Shown here: positions 7,813-16,105 of the stretch, in pieces
Position numbering within the stretch: position 1 is the stretch's first letter
How the letters are laid out: every line of letters starts with the position of its first letter
Origin: Streptomyces sp. CNQ-509
Lineage (GTDB): Bacteria; Actinomycetota; Actinomycetes; Streptomycetales; Streptomycetaceae
Direction of reading: 5' to 3'
DNA: 64,000 bases
NCBI RefSeq assembly: GCF_001011035.1
Contig: NZ_CP011492.1
Location: 1,178,001 to 1,242,000, forward strand
Program-made: the position numbers and the translations under genes
Notes under the pieces: model-generated
The model's database searches: none
What the model saw: only the letters and a program-made list of their open reading frames with translations
Told to the model about the DNA's origin: nothing

Positions 7813-8463
7813 ATGGGCAGGATCGTGGTGTACGGGGCGGGCGGCAGGGCCGGTCGCCGGGCGGTGGCGGAGGCGCGGAGGCGCGGGCACGAGGTGGTGG
7901 CCGTGGTGCGGGACCCGGCGAAGCACGCGGGCGTCGCGGGCGAGGGCATACGGCTGGTGGCCGGCGACGCGGCGGACGCGGAGGCGGTGGCCGCCACGGC
8001 GGCCGGCTGCACGGCGGCGATCGCCGCGGCGGCGGTCTACGGGGAGGGCACGGACCCGGACGCCTTCTTCCGCGCCTCGGCGAAGGCGCTGGTGGCCGGT
8101 CTCGGCCGGGCGGAGGTGCCGCGGCTGGTGCTGGTCGGTCTGGCGTCGCTGCTGCCGGACGCGACGGGCCGCCGGATGCTGGACGACCCGGCGTTCCCGG
8201 CGGAGTTCCGCCCCTTCTGCGAGGCGCACGCGGCGGGTCTGGACCTCCTCCGTACGGCGCCGCCCGGGCTGGACTGGCTCTACGTCAGTCCCGCCGGCGA
8301 CTTCGACCACGACGCCGGCCGCACGGAGGGCGGCTACCGCGTCCACCCCCACGGCGACGCGGGGGCACGCATCTCGTACCCGGACTTCGCGGTCGCCCTG
8401 CTGGACGAGGCGGAGTCGCCCCGCCACAGCCGTACGCACCTGGCGGTGACCGGGGCCCCCTGA
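7813..8463 (+). CDS. NAD(P)-binding NmrA/SDR-like protein
   Basis: Protein of 216 residues with a Rossmann start (IVVYGAGGRAGRRAV, glycine-rich loop at about residues 8-14), then HEVVAVVRDPAKH (the NADP-selecting Arg after beta-2) and LVAGDAADAEAVAATAAG. Sequence and length match the NAD(P)H-binding, YwnB/NmrA-like group related to anti-sigma and quinone reductases, often called 'NAD(P)-dependent oxidoreductase'. No Tyr-x3-Lys catalytic pair is obvious, so it may reduce quinones or only sense the nucleotide. The divergent HxlR gene is its probable regulator. Confidence 0.85.
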   Translation: MGRIVVYGAGGRAGRRAVAEARRRGHEVVAVVRDPAKHAGVAGEGIRLVAGDAADAEAVAATAAGCTAAIAAAAVYGEGTDPDAFFRASAKALVAGLGRAEVPRLVLVGLASLLPDATGRRMLDDPAFPAEFRPFCEAHAAGLDLLRTAPPGLDWLYVSPAGDFDHDAGRTEGGYRVHPHGDAGARISYPDFAVALLDEAESPRHSRTHLAVTGAP

Positions 8464-8491
8464 CGGGCCGCGGGCGGGGCCGTCCCGGTCA

Positions 8492-8528
8492 CCGCGCTCC
8501 CGGACCCCGCGCTCCCGGACCCCGCGCT
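8492..8528. repeat. Short tandem repeat, 15 bp x 2.5
   Basis: The unit CCGCGCTCCCGGACC occurs two and a half times between the convergent ends of the NmrA-like and GlxA-type genes. Probably a replication-slippage product; no function is apparent. Confidence 0.7.
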
Positions 8529-8532
8529 TGCG

Positions 8533-9531
8533 TCACCGCGCCCGGTCCCGGAACACGTGCCGGTACGTCCGCGGAGACACCCCCGTCTGCCGGGCGAACT
8601 GGTGCCGCAGGTTCGCCGCGCTCCCCAGCCCCGCGCGCCGTGCCACCGCTTCCACCGGCACGTCCGTGGTCTCCAGCAGCTCCTGCGCCAGCCGGACCCG
8701 CTCCTGCAGCAGCCACTGCAGCGGGGTGACGCCGAGGGTGTCGCGGAACCGGCGGGCGAAGGTGCGCTCGGCGAGGTGCGCGGTGCGGGCGAGCGCGGCC
8801 ACGGTCAGCGGCTCGTGGAGCCGGGCGCGGGCCCAGTCGAGCACAGGTGCCAGCCCGTGGCCGGGCGCCGCGGGGCGGGCCGGGGCCGGCGGCAGCCTGG
8901 CGTACTGGGCCTGGCCGCCCTCGCGGTGCGGGGGTACGACCATGCGCCGGGCGACCTCGTTGGCGACGGCGGCACCGTGGTCGCGGCGGACGAGGTGGAG
9001 GCAGAGGTCGACGGCGGCGCCGGTGCCCGCGGAGGTGAAGACGGGGCCGTCCTCGCAGTACAGGGCGTCGGCTTCGACGCGGACGCCGGGGAAGCGGTGG
9101 GTGAAGTCGGCGGCGTTCATCCAGTGCGTCGTCGCGCGGCGCCCGTCCAGCACGCCGGCCGCCGCCGGTACGTACGCACCCGCGCACAGCGTGACGATCC
9201 GCTTGCCCGCCTCGTACGCCTTCCGCACCGCGGCGACGAGGCCGGGCGGCGGGTCGAGCTGGAGGCTGCGGGTCAGCCCGGGGATGAGCACGGTGTCGGC
9301 CTCCGCCAGGTCGGCGAGGCCGTACGGGCTCTGCAGGAGCAGCCCGGGCGCGGTGGCCAGCGGCCCCGGCTGGGCGGCACACAGGCGCAGCTCGTACCAG
9401 GGGTCGACGAGGTCGCTTCGGTCGAGACCGAAGACCTCGCAGGGGACGGCGAGTTCGTAGGCGGGGGTGCCGTCCGTGACGGCGACCCCGACGACGTGGC
9501 GGGGCACCGGGGGCTTCGGCGGCGGAGACAT
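8533..9531 (-). CDS. GlxA/FtrA-type transcriptional regulator (DJ-1/PfpI domain plus AraC HTH)
   Basis: Regulator of 332 residues. Residues about 10-190 form a DJ-1/PfpI fold (VVGVAVTDGTPAYELAVPCEVFG, DTVLIPG, RIVTLCAGAYVPAAAGVLDG, with the nucleophile-elbow cysteine kept, then TTHW). Residues about 225-325 form an AraC-type double HTH (LTVAALARTAHLAERTFARR, GLGSAANLRHQFARQTGVSP). Family knowledge: such proteins usually activate nearby catabolic or transport genes in response to a small ligand. It lies divergent from an amino-acid permease, with about 70 bp between starts, so that permease is a likely target. Confidence 0.9.
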   Translation of the reverse strand: MSPPPKPPVPRHVVGVAVTDGTPAYELAVPCEVFGLDRSDLVDPWYELRLCAAQPGPLATAPGLLLQSPYGLADLAEADTVLIPGLTRSLQLDPPPGLVAAVRKAYEAGKRIVTLCAGAYVPAAAGVLDGRRATTHWMNAADFTHRFPGVRVEADALYCEDGPVFTSAGTGAAVDLCLHLVRRDHGAAVANEVARRMVVPPHREGGQAQYARLPPAPARPAAPGHGLAPVLDWARARLHEPLTVAALARTAHLAERTFARRFRDTLGVTPLQWLLQERVRLAQELLETTDVPVEAVARRAGLGSAANLRHQFARQTGVSPRTYRHVFRDRAR

Positions 9532-9602
9532 GGCAGGAATTTAGCGCAGGGAGGCATTTCTGCCCATGGCCGCGCGGGGTGCGGACGGGCGAGGCTCCGG
9601 TC

Positions 9603-11006
9603 ATGGCCGACACGACCAGCGGCGCCGCCCCGGCGGCCGGCGCCGAGCCGCCGCACGCCGCGGCCCCGGTACGCCCGGGGCGTACCCCGGGACGCCCGGG
9701 GGGCCGCGGCCCGGAGCCCGCGTCTCCGGGCCGCGCGCACTCCCCCGGCGGCCTCACCGCGGCGCAGGGCACCGCGATGTACGTCGGCGCCGTCCTCGGC
9801 ACCGGCGTCATCACCCTGCCCGCGCTCGCCGCCGACACCGCCGGCCCCGCCTCCCTCGTCGCGTGGGCCGCGCTCGTCCTCGTCTCCGTGCCGCTGGCCG
9901 CCACCTTCGCCGCCCTCGGCGCCCGCCACCCGGACTCCGGCGGCGTCTCGACGTACGCCAGGCTCGCCTTCGGCGAGCGCGCCGCGACGGTGGTCGGCTG
10001 GTGCTTCTTCCTCGCGATACCGCCGGGCGCCGCAGCCGCCGCGCTCTTCGGCGGCGCGTACGTCTCCGCCGCCCTGGGCGGCGGCACGGCGACGACCACC
10101 GCCACCGCGGCCGGGCTGATGGCCGCCGTCACGGCCGCCAACGCCGCGGGGCTGAAGGTGACGGGACGGCTGCAACTGGCGCTCGCGGTGCTGCTCGTCG
10201 TCCTGCTGCTGACCGCGGTGCTGCTGTCGTTCCCCCATGCCCGTACCGACAATCTGCGGCCCTTCGCACCGCACGGCTGGACCGCCGTCGCACCGGCCGC
10301 GGCGCTGCTGGTGTGGAGCTTCGCGGGCTGGGAGGCGATCACGCACCTGGCGGGCGAGTTCCGCCGGCCGGCCCGCGACCTGCCGCGCGCGACGGCCGCG
10401 GCGGTCGCGCTGGTCGGCGTGCTGTACCTGTCCGTCGCCTTCGCCGTCGTCGCGGTGCTCGGCCCGGCCGCGGCGGACTCGGACGCGCCGCTGGGCGACC
10501 TCATGGCCCGCGGCCTCGGCGGCCCGGCCCGCTATCTGGCGGCGGGCGCCGCGCTGCTCCTCACCCTCGGCGTCATGAACGTCTACTACGCGGGCGCCGC
10601 CAAGCTCGGCGCCGCCCTCGGCCGCGACGGCGCGCTGCCGGCGAAGCTGGCGCGGGGCAGTGAGGCCGGGGAGGTGCCGCGGCGCAGCCTGGCGGTGATC
10701 TCGGCGCTGGCGTTCGCGGCGCTGACGGCGGTGACGCTGACGGACACCGGCACGAAGCCGCTGGTGCTCTTCACCACGGGCTCGTTCACCACGGTGTACG
10801 CGGTGGGGGTGGCGGCCGCGTTCCGGCTGCTGCCGCGCGGCAGCGGCGGGCGGAAGGCGGCGGTGCCCGCGCTGGTCGCGGTCGGGGCGCTGCTGGTGGC
10901 CTCGGGCCCGTACCTGCTGTGGCCGCTGGCGGTGACGGCGGGGGCCTGGCTGTACACAAGACGCTGCCGGCCGGCGACGGGGGCCGGTCCGTCGGCACAC
11001 CGGTAA
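9603..11006 (+). CDS. APC-family amino acid permease
   Basis: Membrane transporter of 467 residues with 12 or so hydrophobic segments. After an Ala/Pro-rich cytoplasmic leader (about 55 residues), TM1 has GTAMYVGAVLGTGVITLPALAA, the broken helix with GxG that binds the amino-acid backbone in APC transporters. Later SFAGWEAITHLAGEFRRPARDLPRA matches TM6 and the following loop. Start ATG 9603 is chosen; a GTG 24 nt upstream is possible. The specificity is not deducible. The stop codon lies inside the left arm of a strong terminator hairpin. Confidence 0.87.
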   Translation: MADTTSGAAPAAGAEPPHAAAPVRPGRTPGRPGGRGPEPASPGRAHSPGGLTAAQGTAMYVGAVLGTGVITLPALAADTAGPASLVAWAALVLVSVPLAATFAALGARHPDSGGVSTYARLAFGERAATVVGWCFFLAIPPGAAAAALFGGAYVSAALGGGTATTTATAAGLMAAVTAANAAGLKVTGRLQLALAVLLVVLLLTAVLLSFPHARTDNLRPFAPHGWTAVAPAAALLVWSFAGWEAITHLAGEFRRPARDLPRATAAAVALVGVLYLSVAFAVVAVLGPAAADSDAPLGDLMARGLGGPARYLAAGAALLLTLGVMNVYYAGAAKLGAALGRDGALPAKLARGSEAGEVPRRSLAVISALAFAALTAVTLTDTGTKPLVLFTTGSFTTVYAVGVAAAFRLLPRGSGGRKAAVPALVAVGALLVASGPYLLWPLAVTAGAWLYTRRCRPATGAGPSAHR

Positions 11007-11040
11007 GGACCGGGTGCCTGTGGCACCCGGTCCTTACCGG
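11000..11040. terminator. Bidirectional hairpin terminator
   Basis: Perfect 19-bp stem (CCGGTAAGGACCGGGTGCC and its complement) with a TGT loop, placed between convergent genes and containing the permease stop codon. No T-run on either side. One of the strongest hairpins in the window; it would serve both strands. Confidence 0.75.
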
Positions 11041-11094
11041 CACGTTCGCTCGATCGCCGACCGCTCGGCCGGCGACCGTCCAGCCGCGGACCGC

Positions 11095-11715
11095 TCAGTC
11101 GAAGTTCAGGTCGCCGGTGCGCGTCCGCTTCAGCTCGAAGAAGTTCGGGAACGACGCCATGGCCACCGCCCCGTCGAAGATCCGCACCGCCTCCTCGCCC
11201 CGCGGGATGGCGGTCATCACGGGCCCGAAGAACGCCACGCCGTCGATGTGGATGGTCGGCGTGCCGACGTCCTCGCCGACCGGGTCCATGCCCTCGTGGT
11301 GGCTCTTGCGCAGCGCCTCGTCGTACTTGTCGCTCTCCGCCGCCTCGGCCAGCTCGGCCGGCAGGCCCACCTCGGCCAGGGCGTCCTTGACGACAGTCTC
11401 GTAGTCCTTCTCGCCCCCGTTGTGGATGCGGGTGCCGAGCGCCGTGTAGAGGTCGCGCAGGACGTCCTCGCCGTGCTGCTGCGCGGCGGCGATGCAGACC
11501 CGCACCGGGCCCCACGCCTTGTCGAGCAGCTCCCGGTACCACTCCGGCAGGTCGCGGCCCTCGTTGAGCACGGACAGACTCATCACCCGGAAGCGCAGGT
11601 CGATGTCCCGCTGCCGTTCCACTTCGATGATCCAGCGCGAGGTTATCCACGCGAACGGACAGGCGGGGTCGAAGTAGAAGTCGACCTTGGGCTTTTCACC
11701 GGCGGCAGCCGCCAT
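11095..11715 (-). CDS. DsbA-family thioredoxin-fold protein, mycothiol-dependent nitroreductase-like
   Basis: Cytoplasmic thioredoxin-fold protein of 206 residues. The active-site stretch [18 protein letters not shown] has Cys19-Pro-Phe-Ala22, so the second cysteine of the usual CxxC is replaced by Ala; the cis-Pro loop is [16 protein letters not shown]. Length and sequence match the actinobacterial DsbA-like group that contains the mycothiol-dependent reductase Rv2466c of Mycobacterium tuberculosis. With a single cysteine a glutathione-transferase-like, monothiol mechanism using mycothiol is plausible but inferred. ATG 11715 has GGGAG upstream. No signal peptide. Confidence 0.85.
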   Translation of the reverse strand: MAAAAGEKPKVDFYFDPACPFAWITSRWIIEVERQRDIDLRFRVMSLSVLNEGRDLPEWYRELLDKAWGPVRVCIAAAQQHGEDVLRDLYTALGTRIHNGGEKDYETVVKDALAEVGLPAELAEAAESDKYDEALRKSHHEGMDPVGEDVGTPTIHIDGVAFFGPVMTAIPRGEEAVRIFDGAVAMASFPNFFELKRTRTGDLNFD

Positions 11716-11803
11716 GGGCCATCTCCCTGCTGTGGTACGGATAGTCGCGACGTTGACGCGAACGTCAACGCCGGACATCCCCGCCGCATTCCGAGGAGCC
11801 GCC

Positions 11804-12352
11804 ATTTTCCCCGACACCCCGGCGGTCCTGCTGCTGACCGGCGTCCAGGCCGCCGGCAAGTCCACCGTCGCCCAGTTGATCGCCGAACGGCTGCCGCGCT
11901 CGGCGCACGTCCGCGGCGACGTCTTCCGCCGGATGGTCGTCGGCGGACGCGCCGAGATGACGCCGGAGGGATCGCCGGAGGCGCTGCGGCAGTTGCAACT
12001 GCGGTACGGGCTGATGGCCCGCACCGCGGACGCGTACGCGGCGGCGGGGTTCACGGCGGTGGCCCAGGACGTGGTGCTGGGCGCCGAGCTGCCGCGGACC
12101 GCGGCGCTCTTCCGTACGGACCCGCTGCTCGTCGTCGTCCTGGCACCGCGCCCGGCGGCGGTGGCGGCCCGCGAGGCGGGGCGGGCGAAGACGGCGTACG
12201 GGCCCGCGTGGGGCGTACGGGAGCTGGACTGCGTGCTGCGCGACGAGACCCCGCGCCTCGGGCTGTGGCTGGACACCTCGGACCAGACGCCGGCGGAGAC
12301 GGCGGACGAGATCCTGGCCCGCGCCTGGCAGGAGGCCCGCGTCGAGCGCTGA
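11804..12352 (+). CDS. AAA-type P-loop kinase / phosphotransferase-like protein
   Basis: The product has Walker [10 protein letters not shown] directly after LLLT, then [12 protein letters not shown] (Asp typical of small-molecule kinases), a mid-domain [10 protein letters not shown] and LVVVLAPRP, resembling the zeta-toxin / chloramphenicol-phosphotransferase / gluconate-kinase class of P-loop kinases. No canonical start codon sits near the domain. An ATT at 11804 lies five nt after a good CGAGGAG ribosome-binding site and gives 182 residues; ATG 11714, GTG 11732 or TTG 11753 would add an unlikely leader overlapping the divergent gene. The stop is certain, the start is not. Substrate unknown. 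Confidence 0.75.
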   Translation: MFPDTPAVLLLTGVQAAGKSTVAQLIAERLPRSAHVRGDVFRRMVVGGRAEMTPEGSPEALRQLQLRYGLMARTADAYAAAGFTAVAQDVVLGAELPRTAALFRTDPLLVVVLAPRPAAVAAREAGRAKTAYGPAWGVRELDCVLRDETPRLGLWLDTSDQTPAETADEILARAWQEARVER

Positions 12353-12467
12353 CGCGCCCCGCGCCGAGCGCCGGCACCCGTACGGGCGCCCCGCCCCCGG
12401 GTGCCGCGCCGCCCTGCTCTCAGCGAATCCCCCCGCGCGCCGCCGCACCGCCCGGCACCCTGGTCGC

Positions 12468-12819
12468 ATGCCCGAGACCGTCGCCGTACTCTCCGACATC
12501 CACGGCGTGCTGCCGGCCCTCGAAGCCGTGCTCGCCGAACCCGACGTACGCGCCGCGGACGCCGTCGTGCTCACCGGCGACCTCGCCGCGGGACCGCTCC
12601 CCGACCGCACCCTCGACGCCCTGACCGCGCTCGGCGACCGCCCACTGGGCGCTGCTCGGCCCGGGCGGCGCGGCGCTGCGGCGAACGGCGTACGACTACG
12701 GGGCGGCCTGCGCCCGCATCGCGGCGGAGTCCGGCTACGCGGAGGCGGCGGCGTGGGCGGACGCATACGTCTGGGCACGCAACTCCGCGGAGGACGCACT
12801 CGCGGCCTTCAGTGACTGA
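12468..12819 (+). pseudogene. Metallophosphoesterase with internal deletion and frameshift
   Basis: Residues 1-55 are a good calcineurin-like phosphoesterase start: [20 protein letters not shown] (metal ligands Asp and His of DxH) and [20 protein letters not shown] (GD motif). The frame then leaves the family. In the next frame the DNA encodes a good C-terminus, WALLGPGGAALRRTAYDYG to ALAAFSD, stopping at 12819. The middle, which should hold GNxD/E and the two later His motifs, is absent. The gene therefore suffered an internal deletion of roughly 100 or more codons with a frame change, and cannot make an active enzyme. Confidence 0.75.
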
Positions 12820-12932
12820 CCGCGCTGCGCGGACCGCCGGACGCCGCCCGCCGACCGCGTCGGGCCGGCACTCCGCAGGGTACGGCCCCGTACCTCCGGT
12901 CCCGTGACCGCACGAACCGCGACCCCGCCCCT

Positions 12933-13925
12933 TCAGTCCTCCCGGTCCTCCCCGTCCTGCTGCGGCGGCTCCAGTTCCTCGGCCGTCGCCGCGTCCCCGG
13001 GGCTCCCCAGCTCCCTCTTCTCGACCATGCCCAGCGGGTCGATCGGGTCCAGGGGCGCCGGTACGTCGTCGTTCTCGCCTTCCTCCGCCCCGGCCCCCGC
13101 GCCGTCCGCCGCCGCAGGCGGCCCGCCGGCGGCCGGGGCGCCTGCCGGACCCGGCCCGGCCAGGCCGGACTGCGCCCGCTCCAGGAACCGCAGCAGCTCC
13201 ACCGGGAACGGCAGCACCAGGGTCGAGTTCTTCTCCGCCGCCACGGCGCCCACCGTCTGCAGCAGCCGGAGCTGCAGCGCCGACGGGTGGTCCGCCATCT
13301 GCTCCGCCGCCTGCGCCAGCTTCCGGGACGCCTGCAGCTCCGCGTCGGCGTTGATGACCCGCGCGCGCCGGTCCCGCGCCGCCTCCGCCTGCCGGGCCAT
13401 GGAGCGCTTCATGGTCTCGGGCAGCGACACGTCCTTGATCTCGACCCGGTCGATGGTCACGCCCCACTCCACGGCCGGGCTGTCGATCATCAGCTCCAGG
13501 CCCTGGTTGAGCTTCTCGCGGTTGGAGAGCAGGTCGTCCAGCTCGCTCTTGCCGATGATCGACCGCAGCGAGGTCTGCGCCATCTGGGAGACCGCGAAGC
13601 GGTAGTCCTCGACCTGGATGACGGCGTCGGCCGGGGCCACGACCTTGAAGTAGACGACCGCGTCGACCCGGACCGTCACGTTGTCACGGGTGATGCCCTC
13701 CTGGGCGGGGATGGGCAGGGTCACGATCTGCATGCTGACCTTACGCATCCGGTCGACGAACGGAACGATCATCACGAAACCCGGGCCGCGCAGCCCGGGC
13801 CTGAGCCGCCCGAGCCGGAAGACGAGCCCCCGCTCGTACTGCTTCACCACCCGGGCTCCCGCCATCAGGTAGATGGCCCCGAGGCAGACGATGGTCACCG
13901 CCGCTGCGATCAGTGCCTCGATCAT
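12933..13925 (-). CDS. SPFH/band-7 (stomatin-like) membrane protein
   Basis: Membrane-anchored protein of 330 residues. One N-terminal helix (about 3-25) is followed by the band-7 domain (VVKQYERGLVFRLGRLRPGL, GFVMIVPFVDRM, IPAQEGITRDNVTVRVDAVV, LSNREKLNQGLELMID, WGVTIDRVEIKDVSLPETMK), an Ala/Arg/Glu-rich coiled coil (RQAEAARDRRARVINADAEL) and a disordered Ala/Gly/Glu-rich tail from about 245. This is a slipin-type protein that forms membrane microdomain oligomers. Slipins are often paired with an NfeD protein; none is seen next door. ATG 13925 lies five nt from GGGAG; GTG 13928 is too close to it. Confidence 0.9.
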   Translation of the reverse strand: MIEALIAAAVTIVCLGAIYLMAGARVVKQYERGLVFRLGRLRPGLRGPGFVMIVPFVDRMRKVSMQIVTLPIPAQEGITRDNVTVRVDAVVYFKVVAPADAVIQVEDYRFAVSQMAQTSLRSIIGKSELDDLLSNREKLNQGLELMIDSPAVEWGVTIDRVEIKDVSLPETMKRSMARQAEAARDRRARVINADAELQASRKLAQAAEQMADHPSALQLRLLQTVGAVAAEKNSTLVLPFPVELLRFLERAQSGLAGPGPAGAPAAGGPPAAADGAGAGAEEGENDDVPAPLDPIDPLGMVEKRELGSPGDAATAEELEPPQQDGEDRED

Positions 13926-14058
13926 CACGGCTCCCTGCGTTGCGTGCGAGTCGGCCGATCTCCGTCAACGGTAGCCCCGCCGCCGCGCCGGAGACACTTT
14001 TCGGAGGAACCCTCCGGATATCGCGGCCGGGCGCACCCGTCAGGCCCGGAAGACCGCA

Positions 14059-14093
14059 CCGCCCCCGCCCGGTGGGGGTCCGGGCGGGGGCGG
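14059..14093 (-). terminator. Hairpin terminator after the serine protease
   Basis: Perfect 14-bp arms (CCGCCCCCGCCCGG / CCGGGCGGGGGCGG) with a 7-nt loop, 51 nt downstream of the protease stop. No T-run. Confidence 0.55.
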
Positions 14094-14143
14094 CGGCCGG
14101 GGCGCTCAGGCCCCGTGCGTCGGGTTCGGCAGACGCCCCGGGG

Positions 14144-15061
14144 TCAGTAGACGCTCACCCCGTAGGCGTTCAGCGCCTCCACGACCGGCTGGAAGAAGGT
14201 CGTGCCGCCGGTGGAGCAGTTGCCGCTGCCGCCGGACGTCAGGCCGAGGGCCGTCGTGCCGGAGAACAGCGGGCCGCCGGAGTCGCCGGGCTCTGCGCAC
14301 ACGTTGGTGCGGATCATGCCGTAGACGATGTCGCCGCCGCCGTAGTTCACGGTCTGGTTCAGCGCCGTGACGCTGCCGCCGTGGAGGCCGGTGGTGGAGC
14401 CGCTGCGCTGCACGGACTGACCCACGGTCGCGTTGGCGGCACGGGTGATGTCCTGGCTGCTGCCGTTGTACAGGTTCACGGTGCCCGGGTGGGTCTGCGA
14501 GGTGTTGCTGTACCGGACCAGCCCGTAGTCGTTCGTCGGGAAGCTCGACCCGACGGTCGGGCCGATGGTGGTGGTGCGGCCGGAGTTGCTGTACCAGGTG
14601 CCCGCACCGTCGGTGCAGTGGCCGGCGGTGACGAAGTAGTACGTGCTGCCGCTGCGGACGTTGAAGCCCAGCGAGCACCGCCAGCTTGAGGCGTAGATCG
14701 CCTGGCCGCCGTTGATGTAGCTCTGGAGCTTGCCCTTCATGCGCTCGATCCGCAGGGCGCCGGCGTCGGCGCCCGCGGTCCGCTTGATGCGGGCCACCTC
14801 GGCGTTGGTCACGGTCTCGTCGATGCTGACGACGAGGGTGCCGGTCTTCTTGTCGACGCCCCAGGCGGTGCCGCCGACGTCGGCGGCGAGCACCGCGTCG
14901 TCGGCTCTGGCCAGGGTCGCGGCGCTGAAGCCCTCGGGGGGCTGGGCGGCGCCCGCCGCCGGTACCGCGAGCGCGGCGCCGGCCAGGGCGGCGGTCAGCG
15001 CGGCGACCAGCCGCAGTCGCTTCTTGGTGCCGCTCAGTGGGGGTGTGCGCTTGATCCTCAC
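14144..15061 (-). CDS. Secreted S1 serine protease, streptogrisin B type
   Basis: Preproprotein of 305 residues. Signal peptide about 1-38 (twin basic start, hydrophobic core, VPAAGA), propeptide about 39-115, mature enzyme from about Ile116 (INGGQAIY). The catalytic triad is His148 (TAGHC), Asp178 (NDYG) and Ser261 (GDSGGP), with two disulfide pairs as in streptogrisins. The mature part, ending SAYGVSVY-like, closely follows Streptomyces griseus protease B, so it should be a chymotrypsin-like extracellular protease that matures by self-cleavage. GTG 15061 has GGAGG upstream. It is monocistronic with its own terminator. Confidence 0.93.
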   Translation of the reverse strand: MRIKRTPPLSGTKKRLRLVAALTAALAGAALAVPAAGAAQPPEGFSAATLARADDAVLAADVGGTAWGVDKKTGTLVVSIDETVTNAEVARIKRTAGADAGALRIERMKGKLQSYINGGQAIYASSWRCSLGFNVRSGSTYYFVTAGHCTDGAGTWYSNSGRTTTIGPTVGSSFPTNDYGLVRYSNTSQTHPGTVNLYNGSSQDITRAANATVGQSVQRSGSTTGLHGGSVTALNQTVNYGGGDIVYGMIRTNVCAEPGDSGGPLFSGTTALGLTSGGSGNCSTGGTTFFQPVVEALNAYGVSVY

Positions 15062-15584
15062 TCAATCCTCCGAGTGTGCTCGGGGACCCGCCGGCGGGCA
15101 GGTCCGTGAGGCGCAGCCACGGGGCGGAGAAAACACAGAAGGGCTCGCCCGGCCGGCATGTGCGCCGGCCGTGGGGGTGTGGCCCCTTATTTTCGTCGTG
15201 CCCCTGACAAGCGCTGCTGAGAGTATTCAGACGATGGCAGGTGTGCACAAGTAGGCACTGGCACATGTTGGCGCAAACGCGCCCCCGGCCCCGCCCGACC
15301 GGCCAGGCCGGGCCGCCTGCCACTCGATCAGCGCGGAAACCACCCGAGCGGAGGCCGAAACACCCTTCCGGCCCCGCGGAAATCTCCTGTCACCCCGTCA
15401 GGCCCCCTGCGCTGGGGGAACTCTGACGAACCGACAGCCGTTTCTGTGCCAGTACTGTCACGAACCCGGCCCGTGCCCTCTATCTGATTGGCACATCATC
15501 CGCATCATGGATGACCATAGGTGAGCGGACAGACATCCCCGGACTCCGGGGACAGCCCACGCCGCGGGAGAGAGAGGAGGCGTC
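15062..15584. other. Intergenic region between protease and sepF-like gene
   Basis: No coding pattern. It must hold the divergent promoters of the protease (left) and SepF-like gene (right). AT-richer patches lie at about 15185-15245 and 15480-15520, the likely promoter zones; I cannot pick a convincing -10/-35 pair. A strong GAGAGGAGG ribosome-binding site stands before 15585. Confidence 0.5.
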
Positions 15585-16031
15585 ATGGGATCGGTACGCA
15601 GGGCTAGTGCCTGGCTCGGCCTCGTCGACGACAACGAAGACGAGCGCTACTACGACGGGTACGAAGACGACAGCTCGGACACCCCCCAGGGAGACGCCGC
15701 CTGGACGACGGACCCGCGCGTGCGCGTGGCGTCCCAGGTCGCCCAGGAAAAGGGCCGCCGTATCGCCACCGTGTCGCCGGACGGGTTCCGCGACGCGCGC
15801 GGAATCGGCGAACTCTTCCGCGAGGGCGTCCCCGTCATCGTGAACCTCACGATGCTGGAGGCCGCCGACGCCAAGCGCGTCGTCGACTTCGCGGCCGGGC
15901 TGACCTTCGGACTGCGCGGCTCGATCGAGCGGGTGGCGACGCGGGTCTTCCTGCTGACCCCCGCGGAGTACGCGATCGTCCCGGGCGAAGTGCCCCGCTC
16001 CACGCAGGGCGGGTTCTTCAACCAGAGCTGA
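15585..16031 (+). CDS. SepF-like cell-division protein (stand-alone paralogue)
   Basis: Protein of 148 residues with the SepF layout: an N-terminal segment [20 protein letters not shown] that can act as amphipathic membrane anchor, an acidic linker, and a SepF core from about residue 65 ([64 protein letters not shown]). SepF links FtsZ to the membrane. The main actinobacterial sepF sits beside ftsZ in the dcw cluster; this copy does not, so it is probably one of the extra SepF-like proteins that streptomycetes carry. GAGAGGAGG precedes ATG 15585. Confidence 0.88.
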   Translation: MGSVRRASAWLGLVDDNEDERYYDGYEDDSSDTPQGDAAWTTDPRVRVASQVAQEKGRRIATVSPDGFRDARGIGELFREGVPVIVNLTMLEAADAKRVVDFAAGLTFGLRGSIERVATRVFLLTPAEYAIVPGEVPRSTQGGFFNQS

Positions 16032-16075
16032 CGCGACGGCCGTTGCGAAAGGCCGCAGAAGAAGACAGCGGAAGA

Positions 16076-16105
16076 CCGGGGCTGGGCGGTACGGCTCAGC
16101 CCCGG
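16076..16105. terminator. Hairpin between convergent genes
   Basis: Arms CCGGGGCTG / CAGCCCCGG with a 12-nt loop. The right arm covers the stop codon of the leftward acyl-CoA dehydrogenase; it lies 45 nt after the SepF-like gene. A likely bidirectional terminator, weaker than the one at 11000. Confidence 0.45.
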
